This document shows positions 5,803 to 12,815 of a stretch of DNA of 21,032 bases, in pieces. This DNA is from Syntrophaceae bacterium UBA5744 (lineage in GTDB: Bacteria; Desulfobacterota; Syntrophia; Syntrophales; UBA2192): positions 1 through 21,032 of the forward strand of contig DIFQ01000080.1 of assembly GCA_002419215.1 (NCBI GenBank), given 5' to 3'. Position numbers and translations under genes: made by a program. The stretch's first letter is position 1; each line of letters starts with the position of its first letter. The notes below the pieces were generated by a model. It saw only the letters and a list, made by a program, of their open reading frames with translations, had not been told where the DNA came from and made no database searches.

Positions 5803-8298
5803 ATGGCAGAGATGACACCGACGAAGGAAGTGCCCGTCCAGCTGCTCCGATGGACCTGCAACCCCGATCTTCTGGGGTTTGACACGACCAGGGAGTGCAA
5901 AAAAACCGACAATATCATCGGACAGAACCGGGCCGTCAAGGCCATCACGCTGGGGCTCGAGATCGAAAGCCCGGGGTACAACATCTACGTCTCCGGGATG
6001 ACGGGAACGGGCAAGACGACGACCATCAAGAACCTGCTGAGCCAGCTCGACCTGAAAAAATCCATCCCCGACGACATCTGCTACGTCCACAACTTCAAGG
6101 ACCCCGACACGCCGCGGGCCATCATGTTCCCGGCAGGCAGCGGCCGCAAGCTCCAGAAGGACATGGACGACCTCGTCGCCCACCTGCGCAAGGAGATCCC
6201 GCTGATCCTCGAGAGCGACGAGTTCAAGAAGGAATCCGAGGAAGTCATCAACACGTTCCGGCAGAAGCAGAAGGAGATCATCCGGGAGTTCAACGACCGC
6301 CTGCTGAAGGAGAACTTCCAGCTCGTCCAGTTCCAGATGGGCCCCTTCACGCGGCAGGACATCGCCCCCGTCGTGGAAGGGCGCCCCGTGCCCTTCGAGC
6401 AGCTCGAGGCCATGGCGGAGGAAGACAAGTTCAGCAAGGAGGAGCTCGCGACGATCCGCAAGAAAATCGTCGACCTGCGCATCGAGCTCGATTCGGTCAT
6501 GCGGGAGACACGGGACATCGAACGCGAGATCCGGCAGCAGATAGGGACCCTCGAGCACAAGTACGGCTCCCCCGCCGTGATGGAGCAGATCTCCGATCTG
6601 AGACTCCGCTACGTGGACTCCAACGAAAAGGTCAACGGCTACCTCGACGAGGTCCAGGAGCACATCCTGTCCAATCTGAAAATCTTCCAGGAAAAGGAAG
6701 AGGAACAGCAGCAGCAGGCCCTGCCGTTCCCCATGCCCCAGGTGCCCGTGAGGCGCTTCATCGAGTTCAAGGTGAACGTCCTCGTGGACAATTCGACAAC
6801 CGAGAAGACGCCCATCATCATCGAGACGGCGCCGACGTTCAAGAACCTCTTCGGCACCATCGAGCGCGAGGTGGACCGCTCGGGGCTCTGGCGGACGGAC
6901 TTTACCCACATCAAGGCGGGGTCGCTTCTGCGGGCAAACGGAGGCTTCATCGTTTTCGACGCCCTGGAGGCCCTCATCGAGCCGGGGGTGTGGACGTTTC
7001 TCAAGCGGACGCTGAAGAGCCGCGAGATGAACATGCAGCCATACGACCCCTTCAGCTTCCTGCCCACGGCGATCAAGCCCGAGCCGATCCCCCTGAACAT
7101 CAAGGTCATCATCATCGGCGACGACTACCTGTATTACCTGCTCTACAACCTCGAGCGGGACTTCAAGGAGATCTTCAAGACGAAAGCCCAGTTCGACACG
7201 GAGATGGCCAACTCCGACGAGAACATCCGGGAATACGTCTGCCTCATCAAGCGGATCGTCGACGAGGAGAAGCTTCTCGATTTCAACAAGAAGGCCGTCT
7301 GCACCGTCGTCGAGTACGGCGTGCGCCTGTCGGGCAGGCAGAAGAAGCTCTCGACGCGGTTCAGCGAAATCGCCGACCTGATCCGCGAGGCCCACTACTG
7401 GGCGAAAAAAGACGGCAGCGACGTCGTCACGGAAAAACACGTCGATCAGGCCTACGAGGAAAAGATCAACCGGGTCAGCCAGATCGAGGAGAAGATCCAG
7501 GAGCTCATCGACGACGGCACGATCATGATTGACACGGACGACAGGGTCGTCGGGCAGGTCAACGGCCTTTCCGTCTACGACATGGGGGAGTACGCCTTCG
7601 GGAAGCCTTCGCGGATCACTGCCAAGACCTCCATGGGGCGCTCCGGCGTCATCAACATCGAGCGGGAGGCCAAGCTCTCCGGGCGAACCCACGACAAGGG
7701 CGTCCTCATCCTGGAGGGGTACTTCCGCGGCAAGTACGCGCAGAACAAGCCGCTGACCATGAGCGCCAGCATTGCTTTCGAGCAGTCCTACGGCGGTGTC
7801 GACGGCGACAGCGCCTCGTCGACGGAGATCTACGCCATCCTCTCGAGCCTCTCGGAGCTTCCCCTGCGGCAGGACATCGCCGTGACGGGCTCCGTGAACC
7901 AGAAGGGCGAGATCCAGCCTATCGGGGGCGTGAACCAGAAGATCGAAGGCTTCTACGACGTCTGCAGGGCCCGGGGGCTCACAGGCAGGCAGGGGGTCAT
8001 GATCCCTCAGCTCAATGTCCCCGAACTGATCTTGAGAAAAGACGTCGTGAAGGCCGTCTCCGAGAAAAAATTTCACATCTGGCCGGTAAAAACCGTCGAC
8101 GAGGGGATCGAGCTGCTCACGGGGGTGCCGGCGGGTATCGCCGCCGAGAAGGGAAACTACCCCGAAAACACGGTGAGCCATCTCGTGGACAAAAAACTGA
8201 AGTCCCTTGCAGAGGGGCTCAAAGCCTTCGCGGAGGAGGGAAAGCCGCAGAAACCGGCGGATGAAACGAACAACGAGAACCAAGGAAAAGGGGAGTAA
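5803..8298 (+). CDS. LonB-like AAA+ ATP-dependent serine protease
   Basis: This 831-residue protein is an ATP-dependent Lon-family protease of the bacterial LonB-like (AAA_32) group, which lacks the N-terminal LON substrate domain of classical Lon. Walker A GMTGTGKT is at residues 65-72. A long, charged, probably coiled-coil insertion spans about 105-270, with a Gln-rich stretch near 300. The Walker B-like region ends in FIVFDALEA (Asp386), with DA where canonical AAA+ proteins have DE. The C-terminal S16 protease domain has the Ser-Lys dyad: Ser670 in DGDSASS and Lys713 in GGVNQKIEG, 43 residues apart as in E. coli Lon. AAGGGGG at 5791-5797 supports ATG 5803. It has its own promoter, and the lipoprotein gene follows five bases after its stop. 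Substrates are unknown. Confidence 0.92.
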   Translation: MAEMTPTKEVPVQLLRWTCNPDLLGFDTTRECKKTDNIIGQNRAVKAITLGLEIESPGYNIYVSGMTGTGKTTTIKNLLSQLDLKKSIPDDICYVHNFKDPDTPRAIMFPAGSGRKLQKDMDDLVAHLRKEIPLILESDEFKKESEEVINTFRQKQKEIIREFNDRLLKENFQLVQFQMGPFTRQDIAPVVEGRPVPFEQLEAMAEEDKFSKEELATIRKKIVDLRIELDSVMRETRDIEREIRQQIGTLEHKYGSPAVMEQISDLRLRYVDSNEKVNGYLDEVQEHILSNLKIFQEKEEEQQQQALPFPMPQVPVRRFIEFKVNVLVDNSTTEKTPIIIETAPTFKNLFGTIEREVDRSGLWRTDFTHIKAGSLLRANGGFIVFDALEALIEPGVWTFLKRTLKSREMNMQPYDPFSFLPTAIKPEPIPLNIKVIIIGDDYLYYLLYNLERDFKEIFKTKAQFDTEMANSDENIREYVCLIKRIVDEEKLLDFNKKAVCTVVEYGVRLSGRQKKLSTRFSEIADLIREAHYWAKKDGSDVVTEKHVDQAYEEKINRVSQIEEKIQELIDDGTIMIDTDDRVVGQVNGLSVYDMGEYAFGKPSRITAKTSMGRSGVINIEREAKLSGRTHDKGVLILEGYFRGKYAQNKPLTMSASIAFEQSYGGVDGDSASSTEIYAILSSLSELPLRQDIAVTGSVNQKGEIQPIGGVNQKIEGFYDVCRARGLTGRQGVMIPQLNVPELILRKDVVKAVSEKKFHIWPVKTVDEGIELLTGVPAGIAAEKGNYPENTVSHLVDKKLKSLAEGLKAFAEEGKPQKPADETNNENQGKGE

Positions 8299-8303
8299 CA
8301 CGT

Positions 8304-8711
8304 ATGATCCATCTGAAGCGAGCGTCTGTGGCGTTGATCCTGCTGGCGTGCTGTTTTTCCTTCTACGGTTGTCCCGTCCTGGTCGTCGGGGGGGCCGCCG
8401 TCGCGGGGGGCACCGGAACCTATTATTACGTGGAAGGCGAGATGAGGACGGACTACTATTTCTCCGTGGATGGCGTCTGGTCGGGCGTCGAAAAAACGAT
8501 CGCCGACATGAAGGGCCGCGACGTGGAGCCGGACAAGCAGCCCGACGGGGGAAAGATCGTGGCCGTAATCAACGATGAAAAGGTTACATTCAGGCTGAAG
8601 TACAAGGACAAGGACCTGACGACGCTCGGAGTCCGCGTGGGACCCGTGGGGAACCAGGCGGCCGCCAAGGTGATCCAGGACCGGGTGGCCGACAATCTGC
8701 TGAAAAAGTAG
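8304..8711 (+). CDS. small DUF3568-type putative lipoprotein
   Basis: This 135-residue protein has a positively charged start, a hydrophobic stretch (about 8-20) and a cysteine at 23 in FYGC, followed by a Gly/Ala/Val-rich segment GGAAVAGG and a small soluble domain. The arrangement matches the DUF3568 family of short bacterial lipoproteins of unknown function (conserved pieces: YVEGEM, W near the middle, and RVGPVGN near the end). The lipobox is not ideal, with Phe at -3 in place of Leu, so lipidation is likely but not certain. Its ribosome binding site GGGGAG (8290-8295) lies at the end of the protease gene, so the two are probably co-transcribed and perhaps translationally coupled. No function can be assigned. 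Confidence 0.82.
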   Translation: MIHLKRASVALILLACCFSFYGCPVLVVGGAAVAGGTGTYYYVEGEMRTDYYFSVDGVWSGVEKTIADMKGRDVEPDKQPDGGKIVAVINDEKVTFRLKYKDKDLTTLGVRVGPVGNQAAAKVIQDRVADNLLKK

Positions 8712-8796
8712 GAAACGGGAACGGGAGATGCATGGCAAAGGGGTACCCGGATGCCTCATCGGGGCCCCGTGACCCTGCCGCCCCCGGAAAAGAAAC

Positions 8797-10161
8797 ATGT
8801 ATAAAACGATCCTGGTTGTCGATGACGAAGAGAGCATATGCCAGTCCCTGCAGGGGATCCTGGCAGACGAGGGCTATGAGGTCCGCACGGTCGGAAGCGG
8901 CGAGGAGGCCCTCAAGGCCATCGAAGAGGAGCCGCCCGACCTTGTACTGCTGGACATCTGGCTTCCCGGGATGGACGGGCTCGAAACCCTCAAGAGCATC
9001 AAGACCGATACCCCGCAGGTCCAGGTCATCATGATGTCGGGGCACGGCACCATCGAGACCGCCGTGAAGGCGACCAAGCTCGGGGCCTTTGATTTCATCG
9101 AGAAGCCCATCTCCCTGGAAAAGGTGGTGCTGCTCGTCAACCACGCCCTCGACCTGGCACGCCTCGAGGAAGAAAACAAGTTCCTCAAGCAGAAGGTAAC
9201 CTCCGCCTTCGAGCTCATCGGCCAGAGCAAATCCATCATCGATCTGAAGGAAATGATCCGGATCGTAGCCCCGACGAACGCCTGGATCCTCATCATGGGA
9301 GAGAACGGCACGGGAAAGGAACTCGTGGCCCGCTCGATCCACTACCAGAGCAAGCGGGCGAAGAAGCCCTTCATCGAGGTGAACTGCGCGGCCATCCCCG
9401 AGGAGCTCATCGAAAGCGAGCTGTTCGGTCACGAGAAGGGATCCTTCACGGGCGCCACGGCCAAGAAGCGCGGCAAGTTCGAGCTCGCTCACGAAGGGAC
9501 CCTCTTTCTCGACGAGGTGGCCGACATGAGCCTCAAGGCCCAGGCCAAGATCCTGAGGATCCTCCAGGAAAAGAAGTACGAGCGGGTGGGCGGCAACAAG
9601 TTCATCGACACGGACGTGCGGGTGCTGGCTGCGACCAACAAGGATCTCGAGAAGGAGATGGAGGCCGAGCATTTCCGCCAGGACCTCTACTACCGGCTCA
9701 ACGTCATCCCGCTCACCATTGCACCCCTGAGGGAGCGCAAGGAGGACATCCCGATCCTGGCCAATCAGTTCGTGAAAGACTTCTGCGCCAAGGAGGGGGT
9801 CGAGCCGAAGGCCATCTCCGGGGATGCCATCGACGTCCTGATGGAGCACAACTGGCCGGGCAACGTGCGGGAGCTCAAGAATATCATGGATCGTCTCGTC
9901 ATCATGACGCAGGGCGACACGATCACGGCCGACGACATCCCGCCCCTCTCGAAGGAGGAGCAGCCCGAGGAGGCCATGGACTCCATCTTCACCCACAACT
10001 CCTACCGGAAGGCGAAGATGGAATTCGAGAAGAAATACATCCTGAAGAAGCTCCAGGAAAACGAGGGCAACATCTCCAAGACGGCCGACTCCATCGGCCT
10101 GGAGCGAAGCAACCTCCACCGCAAGATCAAGACGCACAGCCTGGAATCCAAGAAAGAGTAA
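8797..10161 (+). CDS. ntrX: NtrX-like sigma-54-dependent response regulator
   Basis: This 454-residue protein activates transcription by RNA polymerase containing sigma-54. The receiver domain (1-120) has the acidic pair Asp9/Asp10, the phosphoacceptor Asp53, Ser81 and Lys103. The AAA+ domain has Walker A GENGTGKE (168-175), the sigma-54 contact loop as GSFTGA (215-220) where most family members have GAFTGA, and Walker B LFLDE (236-240). A Fis-type helix-turn-helix (about 428-447, NISKTADSIGLERSNLHRKI) ends the protein. The GENGTGKE and GSFTGA variants and the length are typical of NtrX. The matching NtrY-like kinase is at 12816-15071 on the other strand instead of adjacent. A perfect terminator hairpin follows 34 bases after the stop. 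The ribosome binding site (GGAAAAG before ATG 8797) is weak. Confidence 0.93.
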   Translation: MYKTILVVDDEESICQSLQGILADEGYEVRTVGSGEEALKAIEEEPPDLVLLDIWLPGMDGLETLKSIKTDTPQVQVIMMSGHGTIETAVKATKLGAFDFIEKPISLEKVVLLVNHALDLARLEEENKFLKQKVTSAFELIGQSKSIIDLKEMIRIVAPTNAWILIMGENGTGKELVARSIHYQSKRAKKPFIEVNCAAIPEELIESELFGHEKGSFTGATAKKRGKFELAHEGTLFLDEVADMSLKAQAKILRILQEKKYERVGGNKFIDTDVRVLAATNKDLEKEMEAEHFRQDLYYRLNVIPLTIAPLRERKEDIPILANQFVKDFCAKEGVEPKAISGDAIDVLMEHNWPGNVRELKNIMDRLVIMTQGDTITADDIPPLSKEEQPEEAMDSIFTHNSYRKAKMEFEKKYILKKLQENEGNISKTADSIGLERSNLHRKIKTHSLESKKE

Positions 10162-10195
10162 CGGGGTAACTGGGAATTGGTTACATGGGAACACA

Positions 10196-10224
10196 GAGGC
10201 CCTTGCGAATGCCGCAAGGGCCTC
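10196..10224 (+). terminator. intrinsic terminator after ntrX
   Basis: GAGGCCCTTGCG (10196-10207) pairs perfectly over 12 bases with CGCAAGGGCCTC (10213-10224) around the loop AATGC. The following TTCCTATTCT is only moderately T-rich. Confidence 0.8.
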
Positions 10225-10282
10225 TTCCTATTCTACGCTTCCGTTCTTTTCCCCGAACTCGATGTGCAGCCGACCACCTTCC

Positions 10283-10322
10283 TGTACTCGACAAAATATC
10301 ATTTTTGATCCGTGTACTCGAC
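10283..10322. repeat. 10-base direct repeat with 30-base period
   Basis: TGTACTCGAC occurs at 10283-10292 and 10313-10322, exactly 30 bases apart (about three helical turns). ATCATTTTTGAT lies between them and is itself an inverted repeat. The phasing would suit two bound regulator copies, but no regulator gene is adjacent. Confidence 0.4.
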
Positions 10323-10428
10323 TTCAACGGATAATCAATAAAACATCCTTGACTTTCTATTTATTCGAAGGAATAGAGAAAACATAAAAAAGCGATATCG
10401 TCAGGATCAATGCGAGACGTGACTCCAT

Positions 10429-10515
10429 GTGTCTGCCAAGACAAGTTCCATCATTCACCCCGAAGAGTTTCGTGAAAAGATACAAGCGCAAGCCGAAAAT
10501 ATGGGGTGGCTCTGA
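10429..10515 (+). pseudogene. possible 28-codon gene remnant
   Basis: A GTG-initiated frame encodes SAKTSSIIHPEEFREKIQ and then ends in AQAENMGWL before a TGA. The composition looks protein-like (HPEEFREKIQAQAE), but there is no ribosome binding site and an in-frame TGA lies just upstream. It could be the 3' scrap of a lost gene on an incoming segment, or chance. I do not recognise a family. Confidence 0.25.
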
Positions 10516-10605
10516 GAAACAACCGCAGAATAAAGTACATCAAGAGAAATGGCAGGGCCAATGACTGCTCCCTCCCTTTCTCTTCATGTGAAACGAGGAT
10601 CCTCT

Positions 10606-10634
10606 TTGACATTTCACAAACGTATGGCAGTAAT
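10606..10634 (+). promoter_or_regulatory. possible promoter of the amidohydrolase gene
   Basis: A perfect TTGACA (10606-10611) is followed after 17 bases by AGTAAT (10629-10634), which matches four of six -10 bases but lacks the first two. Transcription would start near 10641, right at the AGGAG (10642-10646), so the leader would be very short. Confidence 0.3.
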
Positions 10635-10656
10635 GACGGCCAGGAGATGATGCCAA

Positions 10657-11487
10657 ATGAAAGTAATCGATTTCCACATTCACATCGGAACGCAGGAACA
10701 GTTTCTGCCATGGGTCATGGAATTTTTCAAAAAGAACAATCCCTATTACGCAGAACACTTCGCTGAAAACATCACGCCGGAGAGGGCCATTGCCTTTTTG
10801 AAATCCAACGACGTTGACCGGTCTGTCATACTGGCAGAATATGCCCCCAAGGCATCAGCGATGGTGACCAATGAATTCGTATCTCAATTCAGTAAAGGGC
10901 ATGAAGAGCTGATCCCTTTCGGTTGCATAAATTTCGACGACAAAACGCCTTATGAGGAACAGGCAAGATATGCAGTCGATATACTTGGCATAAAGGGTTT
11001 CAAGCTACTCCCTTCCTATCAGCATTTCTACCCCAACGATCAAGCGTTGTATCCTTTCTATGAGTATATTCAGTCTCTGCGAATGCCCATTATGATTCAC
11101 ACCGGCACGTCCATATTTCACGGTACCCGCATACGGTACGCAGACCCACTGCTGCTTGATGAAGTTGCCGATGATTTCCCCAATCTCAACTTGATCATGG
11201 AACACGGGGGAAGGACTTTCTGGTATGACAGGGCCGCTTGGCTCGTCTCAAAATACAAGAACATGCACATCGGAATCGCCGGGATCGCGACAAGGCATCT
11301 GCCGAAATTTTTCCCACGACTGGAGCAATACAGTGATCGTTTTGTTTTCGGCAGCGACTGGCCGGGGGTAGCCGACATCAAAGGACTGATAGAGAGAGTT
11401 TACGCACTTCCATACAGCGATCAAACCAAAGAAATGATCCTCTGCAGGAATGCGGAGAGACTACTGGGCCAAGCGAAGCAAAATTGA
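10657..11487 (+). CDS. amidohydrolase-2 family metal-dependent hydrolase or decarboxylase
   Basis: This 276-residue TIM-barrel protein belongs to the amidohydrolase-2 group, which includes ACMSD and gamma-resorcylate decarboxylase as well as hydrolases. The metal-binding set is visible: His7 and His9 in DFHIHIG, His148 in IMIHTG, His183 in MEHGG and Asp234 in FGSDWPG. Lys116 in GFKLLP is also a conserved family position. There is no signal peptide, so it is cytoplasmic. AGGAG at 10642-10646 precedes ATG 10657. The base composition is well below that of the neighbours (a sampled line has 26 G+C of 60) and codons such as ATA and AAA are commoner, which suggests recent acquisition. It stands alone between ntrX and the convergent epimerase. 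The substrate cannot be inferred from sequence. Confidence 0.85.
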   Translation: MKVIDFHIHIGTQEQFLPWVMEFFKKNNPYYAEHFAENITPERAIAFLKSNDVDRSVILAEYAPKASAMVTNEFVSQFSKGHEELIPFGCINFDDKTPYEEQARYAVDILGIKGFKLLPSYQHFYPNDQALYPFYEYIQSLRMPIMIHTGTSIFHGTRIRYADPLLLDEVADDFPNLNLIMEHGGRTFWYDRAAWLVSKYKNMHIGIAGIATRHLPKFFPRLEQYSDRFVFGSDWPGVADIKGLIERVYALPYSDQTKEMILCRNAERLLGQAKQN

Positions 11488-11849
11488 GTCATGTTCCGTT
11501 TCATCTTTGAAATCGAAATTTATTGTTCTGTACCATGGATGATTGGTTGGAGGTAAAGCTTTCCATCCGTAATTTTCTATCCTGTCAGCAGCCGATCTCT
11601 ATACCGTTGCAGGTGTAAGCAATTTCAAGGCAGATTTTCTACAGGCGGGTCTTTCAGTCGGCTGTTCAAAAATACCCGGATGCAAGGCGCCCTGAAAGGA
11701 TGGAAGTTAGGAAGCGATGAAGAGCAGAAGATCGGCGTGAAACAGGAATCTTTTTCTCTTGTCCGCTCTTCCTCACTTCTGCTCTTCCGATCTTCGCAGT
11801 CTTGAAACCTGAAAGCGGATTCAAGGCATTCGGCGGGAAATGCCCCCGG
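11488..11849. other. 362-base convergent gap
   Basis: Genes from both sides end here. The left part is AT-rich and featureless to me. Around 11663-11691 there is a stretch (TTCAAAAATACCCGGATGC) that from memory resembles dispersed sequence in deltaproteobacterial genomes, unverified. A GAAGNNNR inverted repeat fills 11703-11805. GGCATT (11825-11830) can pair with AATGCC (11839-11844) next to the epimerase stop, but no T-run follows on the - strand, so it is a weak terminator candidate. Confidence 0.65.
11703..11805. repeat. GAAGNNNR inverted repeat, copy 2
   Basis: The left arm is GAAGTTAG, GAAGCGAT, GAAGAGCA, GAAGATCG (11703-11734) in exact eight-base register. The right arm is CGCTCTTC, CTCACTTC, TGCTCTTC, CGATCTTC (11764-11795), the reverse-complement form. 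GAAG blocks pair and the variable bases form internal loops. Bases 11761-11805 match 19636-19680 of copy 3 with two mismatches over 45 positions. Confidence 0.85.
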
Positions 11850-12812
11850 TTAACAACCGCTAAGCTGCTTGCGGTACCAGTCGACCGTCACCCCCAGCCC
11901 CTGCCTGAACGACCAGGCCGGCTCGAAGCCCATCCGCTGCCTCGCCCGGCCGATGTCGGCCATGGAGTGGCGGATGTCGCCCTGCCGCGCCTCTTCAAAA
12001 CGGGGCTCGATCGTGCTGGCCGTGATCGATCTCAGTTCCCCGAGAAGATCCAGCAGGCTGTAGCGTCTGCTGCAGGCCACGTTGAGCACCTCGCCCCCGA
12101 TCCCGGGGACGCTTGCGGCCAGCAGGTTCGCATTCACCACGTCGCGAACAAAGGTGAAGTCCCTCGACTGCCCGCCGTCTCCGTAGACGATCGGCCGGCG
12201 CCCGCCCAGGAGCGCCTCGATAAATCGCGGAATGACGGCTGCGTACTCGGACAGGTGACTCTGCCTGGGCCCGAAGACGTTGAAATACCTCAGTGACACC
12301 GTCTCCAGTCCATACAGCGGGTAGAAGATGCGGCAGTACTCTTCGGCGGCAAGCTTGCTGATCCCGTATGGGGAAAGCGGCTCCGTTTTCATGGCCTCGT
12401 TTTTTGCCGTGCACTCTTCCCCCCCGGAGCCGGCCTTGTCCCCGTAGACCGAAGAGGAGCTGGCGAAGACAAACCGATTCACCCTGGCATCCCGCGCCGC
12501 AACCAGCATGTTCAGCGTTCCGGTGATGTTGACGTCGTGGGTCGTCGGGGGATCCTCGATGGATCTCGGGACGGAGCCCAGGGCCGCTTCGTGAAAAACG
12601 ACCTCCACTCCCTTCAGGGCCGCCCGGCAGGTATCGAACTCCCGAATGTCGCCCTCGATGACCTCGACCTTTTCAGACCCGGGAAAGCGGAGGTTTTCCA
12701 TCCTCCCCGCCGAGAAATTGTCCAGGACGCGAACCGTCTTGCCTTGTGCAACCAGGGCTTCGGCGAGATTCGAGCCGATGAACCCGGCGCCCCCGGTAAC
12801 CAGATAGACCAT
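11850..12812 (-). CDS. NAD-dependent nucleotide-sugar 4-epimerase, WbpP-like
   Basis: This 320-residue extended short-chain dehydrogenase most resembles UDP-GlcNAc (or UDP-GlcNAcA) 4-epimerases of the WbpP/TviC type, which supply sugars for surface polysaccharide. The NAD-binding motif GGAGFIG is at 7-13. The catalytic Tyr149 and Lys153 lie in PYGISK, with the serine in ASSSSVYGD (about 118-125). SVPRSIEDPPTTHDVNITGTL (about 80-100), LRYFNVFGPRQ and GDGGQSRDF are typical of the WbpP branch; exact substrate specificity is inferred, not proven. Its ATG at 12812 lies three bases after the stop of the NtrY-like kinase, so the two genes are almost certainly one transcript with coupled translation. 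No glycosyltransferases follow; the gene ends at the convergent gap. Confidence 0.88.
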   Translation of the reverse strand: MVYLVTGGAGFIGSNLAEALVAQGKTVRVLDNFSAGRMENLRFPGSEKVEVIEGDIREFDTCRAALKGVEVVFHEAALGSVPRSIEDPPTTHDVNITGTLNMLVAARDARVNRFVFASSSSVYGDKAGSGGEECTAKNEAMKTEPLSPYGISKLAAEEYCRIFYPLYGLETVSLRYFNVFGPRQSHLSEYAAVIPRFIEALLGGRRPIVYGDGGQSRDFTFVRDVVNANLLAASVPGIGGEVLNVACSRRYSLLDLLGELRSITASTIEPRFEEARQGDIRHSMADIGRARQRMGFEPAWSFRQGLGVTVDWYRKQLSGC

Positions 12813-12815
12813 GAA

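Larger units (their letters stand above)
10162..10656. other. 495-base AT-richer gap before the amidohydrolase
   Basis: After the ntrX terminator, base composition falls visibly. The gap contains the direct repeat TGTACTCGAC (10283-10292 and 10313-10322), a tiny open frame (10429-10515) and a possible promoter just before the amidohydrolase (10606-10634). The remaining open frames are short and lack ribosome binding sites or recognisable products. Confidence 0.7.

Noticed and set aside
5755..8301. 848-residue open frame on the - strand opposite the LonB-like protease
   Set aside because: It is an antisense shadow: long because of GC-rich codon bias, composed mainly of Leu, Asp, Val and Arg, and with no recognisable motif, while the + strand has full AAA+ and Ser-Lys protease motifs.
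10506..10766. 86-residue + strand frame overlapping the amidohydrolase start
   Set aside because: No ribosome binding site, overlaps the start of a well-supported gene, and no resemblance to a known protein.
11780..11793. Adapter contamination at the TGCTCTTCCGATCT match
   Set aside because: Flanking bases on both sides differ from the adapters, the sequence is embedded in a longer period-8 array with other units, and the same 45-base context recurs 7.9 kb away.
11802..12296. 164-residue + strand frame opposite the epimerase
   Set aside because: Antisense shadow of the WbpP-like epimerase, with low-complexity Pro/Arg/Asp composition.
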